NCBI GenBank assembly: GCA_905178155.1
Contig: CAJINV010000001.1
Span: 3,859,706-3,923,705 of the forward strand
Direction: 5' to 3'
Length of the DNA stretch: 64,000 nt
Source of the DNA: Amoebophrya sp. A120
Lineage: Eukaryota; Sar; Dinophyceae; Syndiniales; Amoebophryaceae
Shown here: positions 46,955-57,823 of the stretch, one piece after another
Layout: the number at the start of each line of letters is the position of its first letter
How positions within the stretch are numbered: position 1 is the stretch's first letter
Notes under the pieces: generated by a model
What the model saw: only the letters and a program-made list of their open reading frames with translations
The model's database searches: none
What the model was told of the DNA's origin: nothing
Program-made: the position numbers and the translations under genes

Positions 46955-49900
46955 ATGACCGCGTCGGGGGGACGACTACCCCCTTCCATCCATCCGTCCT
47001 CGTCATCGAGTTCAAGATCGAGGCCATGGATGTATCAACAACGCGCAAGCGTCGAGCACGATTACGACTACCAATACGATACTGACGTGCAACAGGAAGT
47101 CGAGATTAATGCGCCGTTCGCGTTTAATGAAGGCCGCGAAGTTCTTGCTGCTGCTGAATACAACTGCAGCCACGACTCATCGCTTCGGTCATCGGGTTCT
47201 AATCAGAATGATCGGAGCACCAGAAGTAGACCAGTGGCGATGTTGAACTGCACAAGCGGAAGTAGTGCAGGATCGTCTGGATCTTCAGCATCAGCGTCGT
47301 ACACCGTCGAGCAAGATAGTGCCTGTACCGGAGCCGATGGCCGCCAAGGCCGAGAATCGGTGGATTGGCTCCTCGCCAGAAAATGGCGCAGCCGCCGAGT
47401 ACAGGAAACCGTGTTTCACACCTGGCTGCTCTCCGTCGTCGGTACCTACGAGCAAATGTGTCACCTAGCGGCTTCCCACCGACAGAACGGCCTTCGGAAG
47501 GCGTTAGGTACGTGGAAGGCCGCGTATGCGTCGCGGACGGCGGAGATTCTCGCGGAGGCTCAGTTCTGCTTGACTTTACAAGCGAGAGCGGTCCGCGCGT
47601 GGTCCGCGGCCCTGGTTTTCGTGCGAGATCAGCGAATCAAGGTTTTAAGTCTGCGCTACACGGGGCATAGCCGCTTGCTTGGGGAAGTGTTCGGAATTTG
47701 GAAAGAAAAGAATTCTGGTAGTTGTAGAGGTGATCAACACGAGGAAAGGCTGGACGACGTCGACGAGAGCGCTTCTGCAAATAATGAAACCGATAAAAAA
47801 GCAGTGGTCACTCCAACACGGGTGGCTCCGAAAATAAGGAATCAACCGCTCCGAGGACCAGGCGGAGCTGATCAACATACTGGTGATGTTGTTGACCACA
47901 GCCTGCCACTACATACCTCGATCCCACTGTCGGAGATCAGTCCTTTTTTGCGCTCCATTTCGCTCTTTGACCTGTCCTCCTCTGGAACAAGCCAGCAAAA
48001 GTCCTTGTTAGCAACTCAATCAGAGGCCGCACAGCATGATCAACACGAGGAGCAGCACGACGTGGACACGCAGATGATGCCAGGATTTATTTCCAAATCG
48101 GGTAAAACGCCATTCGCATTCACATCAGGGAGTTCTAGAAAAGCCACAGAAGGTGGACCACGATCTGCAAAACAAGACAGCAAAACAGAGCTGCGGACGT
48201 TTCTGGAAAGTACTTTTCAAGCCAGTTTGCAGCGTGTTCGCCAGGAGAATCATAATCCGGCGAGTGGAAAAATAGACCTAACATCTCCGTCGTTCCCGCA
48301 TAGTCAAATGAAGACGGACACGGACAACTGTTCAACATCCAGGTCCACCACGAAGCTGCTTTCGCTCATCGCGTCTGCGGAGTCCATGTTTCACGTGCGC
48401 GACTCCTGCATCACCGCGAGCAGCGACGGACGCCCGATGCTGAATCTCGCTGCGCTGCAAAAATTGGTGCAGAAAAGCAGGGAAGAACAGGGTGACGTTG
48501 CAGAAGTAGAGACACGGAGCAGCAGAGGATCGTCAAAGGAGGACCGCTGTAGGAACTCGTCATCCAATGCCAAGGCTGCTGGGACGGAAAGTGCAAGGAC
48601 GAACGGGCATCAGCATCATCACGCTGAGTCAATGACTTTCAGCCTTACCAATGCTGGCAATCTCGCCTCGGAAATCCACAAATGGCGCGGGCAGTTGTAT
48701 GCGCAGCCGGATGACATGATCTTGCAGGAGAACAACGGGCAACTGAAAAATTTTCAGGCCGAGCGCATACTTGAAGAGGGTCCACTAGAGGGCGGCGATG
48801 TCGAGATGCATGTTAGCGATGAACGAAGTCAGATGACAGGCTTGCCAGCGCCAGCGCAACTCAATCGTTCCTCTGCTCCATCCTCTAGCACAAGTTCAAG
48901 TTCTATTCTTCGCCGTGCTGTTGATGTCCCGGTGAGACAGAGCCCTGGAGGTCAACTGTCTGCGTCTTCGTGCACTACAGTGCGTGCATCGACGTCTAGC
49001 TCCTCTGTGAAAAACGAGAATTCATCAACGCTGTTTGGAAACAAAATCCAGAGTGTGCTGAATGACACGCGACGGAGTATCAAGACGCTGCGGCAAACTC
49101 TCGTGGACCGCAGCACACCGGACGACGTGTCGTACGACATCTGCGAGCTCGGTTCGGAGCAGAACAATAGCGCGTTTGCAGCAGCAGCTGCTTCAAGCGG
49201 CTTTCAGAACGTGTCACAACTCGCTTCGGAGATGAAAAATCCATTGGAGTTATCTAATCGCTGGTCAGTTCCTCCGCTAGTTGCTTGCGGTCCAGGACCA
49301 GTGGAGGTGGTGCAACAAGCGAGTTCGAGCAATAGCGGTCCTGCTCACTCAATATCACGAGCACGAGCGAGTCAAAGTGAAGAGCAGGGAAGAGGAGAAC
49401 AACCTGTCCGTGCAGTAATTGCCGATCATTCACCTCCTGCCGCAATCTGGGAAGTAGACGAAGAATCACCCGTGTCGACTCAACATCAAGATCAAGAGAA
49501 CGTGCTTCACCGCCAAATAGCACAAAAACGCGAAAACTTTGTTCGCAAAGTTCTGCGCACGTGGCATGGTAAACGCGCGAAAGCAGAGTTGCGTGTAGAA
49601 GCGACGACCCATCGTAATTTTCCCGGTGTAAGGACGAGTGCTCGGGAAGAGCGGGCGCTGCAAAAGCTGGAAAGTCTGCTGCAGAACAAAAGCGCGCAGA
49701 TGGAGAACACAAGCAGGGCTGCTGCAGGGAAAAATCTTATGAAAAAGGCCGAAGGTCGCGTTCTCAAAAGTGTTTTCCAACGATGGACGCGACACACGCA
49801 CAGAAAGCGCACGGACCGCTGGACGCAGGTTTGGCGCGCAATCGTGTTGCCGAAAGTCAGGCGCGTGTTCGAGGCGTGGCGGGACAACACCAACGAGGAG

Positions 49901-52900
49901 ATAGAAACCAGGGAGATCGTCTCTGCATTCCGGTCACAGATCGACGCAAGGCTAAGACACGCTGCACTGTTCGCGTGGGAGGAAGTCGCGAGTAAGAGAA
50001 GAAGAAATCGCGAGCGTGGTGATTGGTGGCAGCGACGCAGAACGCGTGGGCTGCAGCGGGCGTTAATTGGGCTTTGGCACGAGCACTTGCAGCATCGGGA
50101 GTGGTGTAGAGAAGTTTTGCGGAGCACAGCTTTGGCACGAACAGAGAGAGTTTTCCAAGGCTGGGCACTGCGGACGAAGCGGGATTGTTTCGTTCGCCGA
50201 AGTCTGGAAATTCAGATACAGAAAAGGAGACAAAAATCGCTACAGAGAATTTTCTCCTCCTGGATCCGACGGGTCGACGTGCGGCATTTGATTCAAAACC
50301 GGCGGGAGAAGCTTGGAGCGAAGCTGCTTACCCGCTCCTTCAACGTGTGGGCGCGCGGCACGAGAGTCAGTATCAGTGTTTCCGTTTCGGTGAGAAGGCA
50401 GGAAAGCAAACTTCTTCGTTGCGCGTTGTGGCTGTGGCGGCAAAAGGTCCGGGTGTGGCGCAGCATCGACACGGGCTTCGAGGCGTCTCAGCGGGCGTTT
50501 TACGTGCGTGTCTTTCGCGGCTGGCGTCATTACGTCGCAGCCTCGTGGCGCAGGAAGAGAAAAGCCTTTGAAATCCTGTGTCTGGACGCCGCTGCAGAGT
50601 CGAGTCGTACGCAAAATTTGGGCTGGCGGCTTGAGAAGACGCTGAGCACGAAACGACGAGCAGAACAGGCTGTATTCTTCCGAACGTGGAAGATCTTCTG
50701 GTTTCGCAGACAGCATGGTGTTGCAGTGAGCAATGACGCAGAGGAACAGATTGAGTACAACAAGGCGCCTTCCTCCGGCGCGAATAGAAGCAGGGGTGTT
50801 TCTTCGTCATCTTCTTCATCGCGCATCGGCAGTGGTGCAGCAGGATTACCACATTCAAGTTCTCGTCGCGGCCCTGCTGCGTCCTACAGAGCCACTGTCC
50901 TAACGCGCACCTTTTCCGAATGGGCTTCGCCGCTCCTTCAAAAGCGTCAAGCAGGGGCACGTTTGCTCTTGGCAAAACATTTTGCGAGGTGGAAAAACCG
51001 CGACTCCGTGCGCTTTCGATGTCTGCTCGCTTTTCGCATTTGTCTCCGCGACGCGAAACACGCAAAGTGGTTGACCGCATGCGCCTTGCTGCACTGGCGA
51101 AAAGTTTCAGCGGCGGCCTCCAGCCGGGAAAATAAGACCACCACTGCGGCCAACGGCGCCACGGCCTTGCCGCGCGAGGAGCACGGAGTTAGTTTCAGTC
51201 TCGCAACTGCTGATCATTTCCTTGCAGCAGACTGTGATGAAGATGTTCTTGCGGAGTCAGCCTACCTTGCCGGGGCGTCTTTGGCCTCGCAGGTTTTGTT
51301 CGAGCCCTACCAGAGCCGAAATTTTCTCGGATCCCAATCCATGTTCATCTCTCCGAGACGGGCTGGAGCGCGTTCTCGGGCAGGACCTTTGCGGACAACA
51401 AATAATCGGTATGGGACCGGGCAGACTGGTTCGAGCTGCGTCAATGAAGCAGCAGAAGAGACGTGCAACACCAACGTCATCGACGCCGCAATGTCTACAA
51501 CCACACAGTCACAGAGAACGGCCGCAAAAAAACCTGGGCCGATGTCGGAGATGGACAAGCGCCAGCAAACTGATGTTGAAGAGAACGACAGAGACCAGCA
51601 CACTTCTCAGGCTGAGGCTCATCTCCGAAATAAAGATAAACGGAACACCTGCCGTCGTGTCTTCTTCAGTGCCTGGTCAACCTTCGTCTGCACGCGTAAG
51701 GAAAATCTAGCGAATTTTCTGCAAAAGCGCCAGCAGGCAAAGCGGCAGGAAAGAAGGGACAAGCTGGAGCAAAAAAGCCGGGTTGTTGCGTTTTATCCCA
51801 GAGAAAAAAGCTGGCAGGGCATATTTGTAATGCAAAAACAAATACGCAGAAAAATTTGTCATGGGCGGCCCCATAGCATGCTGTTTGGGGTAACAAGTAC
51901 TGCAAGTTTTGTTTTTCTGTGTATTTATTTTTGCATTACAAATAATCAATATGCCCTGCCAGCTTTTTTCTGTGTGATACGTTTTTCAAGGCGCGGAGAA
52001 GAAAAATAAAACAGTTCCTGTTCAAAGAGATCTGGTGGATGGAGTTCGTAATGCAATACAAGCTAAAGCTGCAGAAAGCCGCAACTTTCCGCCAGACGGT
52101 TCTGGAAAAACGAATTCTGAAGCAGTACCTGGTGAGCATCTGGAAACAACTCTTCATCGATCATTGGCGGGCGCTGCAAGACCGCGCGGAAAAACTTCAG
52201 GAAAGTCGAGAGCAGAAGCTTGGCAGAGCCGCGTTTGAAGGTCTGAAGCTGTATCGCGAAGACAAGACTTCGTTTCGCGAACGGACAGAGAAGGCGGTAG
52301 GAAATCTGACTTCTTGGCGGAAAAAGCGCTTCTTCGTTTCCTTCAAAAGCGGTGTGGAAGAGCAAAAGTCGTGCGTCGATAAAACACACAAAGCGCATCG
52401 GCACAGACATGCAACTTTGATCCGAGAAGCAATGCTGAGCTTTCGACGCACGGTGGAACTTGCAAGGAGAAAAGGCCAGGCGGACGAGAAATTTCTGGTT
52501 TACGAGCAGACCTTGATGAAGCGCGCGTTTTCGCACGGATTCGTACAGCGGTTACAAAGCAAGCGGAAATGCGTTGTCACAGCGGAGCTGATCCGCGAAA
52601 AGCGCCGAATTGCAGTCCTACAGGAAGTCATCCAATGCCACTGGCTGGTCCACTACCGGTTTCGCCGAAAGGTCCGCTCTGCCACGCTCCGGCGACTTGG
52701 CTACTGGTTCTCGAAGTTCCACGCCCAAGTCCTGTATTCCCTTTCCGCACAGCGCTTCCGAAACCGCAAGAACCATTTGACTCTGCAAAAATCCTTCCTC
52801 GGTTTCGCCCTGTTCCGCCTGCAGAGCCGGTCCACGAAGCGTTATTTCCTCCGCGAGTGGCGGTGTGTGGTTGAGTTGCAACGACACCGGGCCCGAATTG

Positions 52901-55900
52901 CCCTGGAGTTCGCGCGCGCCGTCGCGCACGCGGAAAACCTGCGACGGCGCACGCAAAAGCGGTGGCTCCGCACGTGTGTCCAAGCCTGGAGTCAGGATTC
53001 CTTCCAACTCTGGGCCGCGCGCAGACTGGTGAAGGTGGCGAGCCGGTTCGCGTTTCGACAGGGCTTCCAATCGATTTACACGCGTCCAATCGACGTGGCA
53101 GCGGGGAGGATGTTATTGGTTTACGAGAAAAACTACAAGAAGGCCTCCTTCGATTTGTTCCGGGATTCCGGAAGGGTAAACTTGATCCGAGGGAAACATC
53201 TCGAGCAGTCCTTGCGATCTGTGTTGGGATCTTGGCGTGAATGCGTTCAAAACCAAAGGACTGGCGCGACGAAATTCCTCCGCACACTCGAGCGGGCCGT
53301 TCCCGCGGTGGCGCTGCGGCGCATTCGTAGTTTCTCGAAGTTCCTGCAGGACGCCGAACTGTGTGCAGCAACTGCAAACCAAGTTCGGCTGGCGCATCCG
53401 GCTTTTGCCCGCTGGGTCTACGAGACGAAACTCGCTACAGTAGCAAAGCCGCTTTTTCAGCACTGGAAGCGATTCCAAAACTACAGATTGAGAAAACGCC
53501 AGGTGTCCCTCCTGCTCTTTTTCCGCCGCGCCCGGGAGCGGCAGACGGCGCGGTTGCGGTCCGACATGGCGTACGTTTTGTACCAGCGGCGGTGCGCCCG
53601 AAAGTGCTTGCTGGTCTGGGGCGCCTGTCGGCAGCGGGTGCTGGACGTGAGGCAATCTTCGGACGTCTGGGACATGCAGGGCGCGATATCAAATGCAAAA
53701 ATGTCTGGGTCTGGAAACTTGTGATGCTAAAATGTGACTGGTGGGCGCACTGCAATACGCAGCCAAGCATGACAAATTTTTGAGCTGCTCTTGCGTTAGG
53801 TTTTCCGCATGGCAAACTGCGTTTCTGCATGACAGCCAAGAAGAGGCCCTTTTCGTGGCTATGCAACACAGATTCTGGTGTCATACCAGACAAGCATGAC
53901 AGACTTGCATTCTTCCAGACCCAGACATTTTTGCATTTGATACGCGAGTCGCTGGAACAACACTTTCGGGAGGCGGAGAAACAGGTCTACCAGTACTGCG
54001 TCGAGCGACGCTTCATCTGCGTTTCGTCGTCAAGCAAATGGAAATGCAGCAAAGCGGAACGATTGCAATGCTCGTGTGGTCGTGTCTAGAGCCAGCGGCG
54101 CGCCACCTACTCCATCAGCATCACACCCTGATGAGACGGAAGTACGTGCAGGAGCTCCTCGCAACAACGAGGACAAGAATGACTCTACAAATTCTCAGTC
54201 GAGTACTAGTACTTCGCCGGTTGCAATGAAGTCGCGACGCAAGAAGGACGGCAAAAATGTATATGCAGCTCATGATGCCAACTCCAACACAAACAGGAAA
54301 AGCAATACCGACCTTGATGGCGCACTTCGGAGCTCCTATTTCCACTTGTTACTCGAGCGGAGCCTGGACTTTGGTCAGCAGAAGTCAACATCTTCAAGGA
54401 ACAGAGCGAGCACCGACTTGGTGTACTCGACGAGCAGATCCTCTGGAGGTCCGATCTCGCGGGACGAGGCCATTGGGCTGAATACTGGAGAAGGAGTAGA
54501 GAGAATGAAGGAACAAGAGGAGATGGTGTCCCTGAGCGACGACCCGGAGGACGGGCAGGACAATTGCACGATATACAACGAGGAGAACAACGAAGAGGAA
54601 GATGTTGAAAATGTTGATGGCGCCGACCATATCCGAGAGCAAGACTTCACGCCGGCGTGCATGTCGACGCTCGACGAGGCAGAAGTAGACCTAGACGCTC
54701 ATGATGAACATGATTCGTTTTTGTCTTCGATGAACGACTGGCAGTACAGCTACCAGAACGTAGTAGGAGGTGCAAAGGACATGGGCGAGGAGGAGAATTA
54801 TCCGCAACTCGACCGCTACAGTAGAAACAGGGCCAGTCGCACATCTCTGCGGAGCAGCTCGAGTTCCACTTCAAACACGGCAGCTGAACCCGTGGACGAA
54901 AAGAACATGCAAAACGATCAAGCGGATGAAGAACTCCACGAAGCGGAAGCTGCAGACCCAAAAGTTGTGACCACGATTCCCGTGCTAGACGAGGACAGCA
55001 AGAAGATGTCGGGCATTGAGAATGATCAGGTCGAGGTTCAGGATTTGATCCGACTTTCCTCTGATTCGCTTGAACTCTCGCTAACTTCTTTCTGTGACTC
55101 TAAGGAGCGGCAGTCTTTTCTCGAGCAGAGCGAGCAGGCGGGGGCACAGGATGGTGTTGATGAGCAGGAGCACGAGAGTGCTAGCTGCACGAGGACCACT
55201 TCCACCGCGACAGTGCACCAGGAGCACGAGAGTACTAGCTGCACGAGGACCACTTCCACCGCGACACTCATTCAGACTCAGCTGCCGGACGACCACTCGT
55301 GTAGAAGCTCCACGACTCCGGTTCAACATATTGCTGTTTCTGCTTCACAACCGGTGCCGCACCCACCGCCACAAGCACTAGTGTCGGCTTCACCTCCTTC
55401 TTCTTCTCTCTCTTTGGTGGCACCTCCCACCTCATCTTCCAGAGGCAGAGCTGCAGCTGCGCCCGACCAGATGCAAATCCTGCGAACCAGTATGCAAAGT
55501 GGCCAGTTCTTGAAGCAGCAGAACGCGGCGCCAGTGGAAGGTCCTCCGGAACGAGAAGTCTCCCTCGCCACCAATCAACAACCGGAAGATGAAGAAGCTC
55601 TGAACATGCGGCTTAGCCGGAGCGGCGTTTACGTGAGTCTTGAAGACGGTTGCAACGATCTCGAGATGGAATTGGAGCCAGTGGGCGATGCAGATTGTCT
55701 GCGAAGTAGCATTTGCACTTCTACTTCGCTCATCGAAAACCTGCCATCGTCGTCCTCACCTGATGAACTGGCTGCTGGGTCCGCTTCTGCTCCTCCTGCT
55801 TCTGACACAGCAGATGCTCCTCCTGCTAGTGTTACTAAACTTACGGCGGCCGCGGCGAGGAGTACGACTACGACTACAACTACCAATTCAATACACTCAG

Positions 55901-56181
55901 ACACGGCCTCCAGCACGACGACGACCTCCTCAGCCACCTGTTCGCTCTCCCCTCGCATGGCGCAAAGCACGCGGCGAAAGCGCAACAAGTACTACGACTT
56001 TGCGAGAAAACGGAAGTACTACCATACCAGCTCGTGCGATTCCATCCGTGAGGCCAGCGATGAGGACCAGGAGGACGAGGACGAACAGGGTTCGGAAGCT
56101 GCGACTACGAGTCGCCGGTACAATGTTTTACTCGTGATGAAGCATAAGCTTAACCAGATCGAGAACGAGATATTGTTTTGA
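46955..56181 (+). CDS. Giant Sfi1-like centrin-binding repeat protein
   Basis: Exons 46955-51793, 51985-53686, 53948-56181 total 8775 nt (2924 residues), interrupted only by two introners. ATG 46955 is the first in frame. Residues about 150-250, 850-1390 and 1570-2180 hold many Sfi1-type repeats, helices with a conserved Trp (VRKVLRTWHGK, LKSVFQRWTRH, VRRVFEAWRDN, TERVFQGWALR, LQRIFSSWIRR, LTRSFNVWARG, RAFYVRVFRGWRHY). Such repeats form a long filament that binds centrins at centrosomes, basal bodies or contractile fibres. The last ~740 residues are acidic and Ser/Thr-rich with an 18-residue tandem (55165-55266), and a KRNKYYDFARKRKYY basic patch near the end. After the second introner another frame (RESLEQHFREAEKQVYQYC) also looks protein-like, so that junction needs RNA evidence, though only the stated join leads into the 700-residue tail. 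Confidence 0.85.
51794..51979 (+). mobile_element. Introner, family H (AAAGCTGGCAGGGCATATT ends)
   Basis: 186 bp, TATCCCAGAGAAAAAAGC...GCTTTTTTCTGTGTGATA, flanked by CGTTT at 51789-51793 and 51980-51984. Joining gives SRVVAF-FKARRRKIKQ between Sfi1 repeats. Inside lies CCCCATAGCATGCTG, a word shared with the GC-rich spacer at 43.4-43.9 kb. Confidence 0.95.
53687..53942 (+). mobile_element. Introner, family A
   Basis: 256 bp with ends TATCAAATGCAAAAATGTC and its exact complement, flanked by CGCGA at 53682-53686 and 53943-53947. Joining gives MQGA-SRWNNTFG, in phase with the downstream 700-residue frame. Confidence 0.95.
55165..55266 (+). repeat. In-frame 54-nt tandem repeat in Sfi1-like tail
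   Basis: Two nearly identical copies starting at 55165 and 55219 encode QEHES(A/T)SCTRTTSTAT. One base differs near position 17 of the unit (GTGCTAG against GTACTAG). The second copy is cut short by a few bases at its 3' end. Confidence 0.9.
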
Positions 56182-56305
56182 ATATGCAAGTAGGTAGTTT
56201 TTCTTTTTTGAAGATTTTTCTACAGCTGGGTACTGAACTCACGAATCGTCGAAAGATAAACAACATCACCACAGTGCCTCGCCGGCGAGCAGTCGCGGGT
56301 CTCCG

Positions 56306-57133
56306 ATGGAGTACGAGAGTCCCAGCCCCCTTTCGACCGACCGCGACCATTTCGCCGCCGCTCGGAAGCCTCCCCCTCATCCGGGAGGTGGAGGTCAACA
56401 TCTCCTGCGGAAGAGCCGCGGCAGCTTCAATCAGCCGCGGCAGGAAACCCCCCGTCCTCAGGTACTAGATCATAGCACATCATCTACTTTGTCCGGAGGC
56501 AAAAACAAACACGTGCAACACAGTGAGTCAACCAGTCGTGATTCGCTGCGCTGCGTTCTGGAGGCGGAACGGAAGAAATCGTACCTGGGCCTGATGTCCA
56601 GTTCTGCCGAGAACAAGGACCTCCTACCGAAAACCACGAGCGCACCACCTCCCACGACAAGTAGAACCGTGGTCGCCGCTAATGGTACTATCGAAGACAG
56701 TTGTTCGACTTCCTTTCAGCAGCCGCAGCCCTTAGTGGTAGTTCGATCTGTTCCGACAGCGAAACTGCTCACTACATCGCTATCGTTTGAAAAAGGCGGA
56801 CTGTATTCCCTGAAAATTAACCATCCCCATCCACTTTTTGCATGACAAACACAGAATTTGCTACATGTTTTGCATGACAAACTGGATGGGGATGGTTAAT
56901 TTTCAGGGGATAGACTGCTTTCAGCTTCGCGAGCAACGACTTCGGCAAATAATACCACGAGGGGGACGACGATGTCGACGAGCACGAGCTCGTTGCACCA
57001 AGATCAAGATGCGGTTGCTTCTGGCGTAGTTGTGCCAGCATCTAAAAAGGTCCTAGAAGTTGTCCAGAATTTGGACAACGACGTCGACTCCGAAAACGAC
57101 AGAGACTCTGTACTGATGGACTGTGAAGCGTGA
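56306..57133 (+). CDS. Small disordered hypothetical protein
   Basis: Exons 56306-56803 and 56918-57133, 714 nt (237 residues), split by a 109-bp introner. The product is Ser/Thr/Pro-rich and low-complexity, with the only structured-looking part at the end (KKVLEVVQNLDNDVDSENDRDSVLMDCEA). The genomic frame without excision ends inside the element (HPHPLFA). No family recognised. The gap from the Sfi1-like stop is only 124 bp, so it could also be a downstream exon set of that gene, but a stop codon separates them. Confidence 0.6.
56804..56912 (+). mobile_element. Introner, family I, shortest copy (109 bp)
   Basis: TATTCCCTGAAAATTAACC...GGTTAATTTTCAGGGGATA, flanked by GACTG at 56799-56803 and 56913-56917. 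The inverted ends run about 36 bp each and include CATCCCCATCCA, so they fill two thirds of the element. TTTTGCATGACAAAC appears in both halves. Joining gives KGGL-LSASRATTS. Confidence 0.97.
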
Positions 57134-57823
57134 GCGGCGAGGACCACATAGTATTCGGTAGTTGTCAGACTCAGAGAAGTAGCAAAAGCACAACGAGGCG
57201 CTGATGCGGCATTCTTGATAGACCCAAACATAGACAACCGCACCATTGGATGATGTAAGTAGTTGAACACGCCAAATTAAAAAAGAACATCCATGGAGGC
57301 GGCGTATTTGACCAATGATCGATGGCCATTGATTGTGGATAAAATCATATTCACATTTTTCTTGTTCTTCCTTGACCTTCTTCTCTCTGGAACCGAACAC
57401 GTTTTTGTTCATGATTGTCTTGCTCTTGTTGTCAACATTCGCTCGTAGTAAGTATTGGTGCCATAGCAAGAGGGTTGCAACAAGTGGCTCATTACTAGCA
57501 TTAGGGAACAAAAAGCTGCTCCTGCACAGCTCCTCTTTCGTGCTTCATTGCGCAGCGTGCGGCAGTTGGTTCGTGCTGGTTCTCCTGACTTTGCGTCTTC
57601 GTTTCGTTTTGTGTGTAACTGTAACGATTGTGAAGATCAAGATCCAACTAGACTTTGCTTGATCTTTGTACTAGCACAGTAGACATTGCTATGCGAGTCC
57701 AAGTTCGTTCCGCTCCTGTTGTTAACCCACCGACGAGGACCGCTGTTTTCTTTTTCCCCTGCATGTGCATCATTCTCCGGGATTCTGCCGTAAGATAATC
57801 CGTGGTAGCTGCACATCATCATC
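57134..57823. other. Intergenic spacer
   Basis: No supported gene; a hydrophobic open frame at 57333-57662 has no protein-like pattern beyond T-richness. Confidence 0.6.

Noticed and set aside
54038-54229. Frame MEMQQSGTIAMLVWSC... as a separate gene
   Set aside because: It overlaps the in-phase tail of the Sfi1-like gene, which is open for 700 codons.
57333-57662. Hydrophobic 109-codon open frame
   Set aside because: T-rich low-complexity translation with no conserved pattern and no context.
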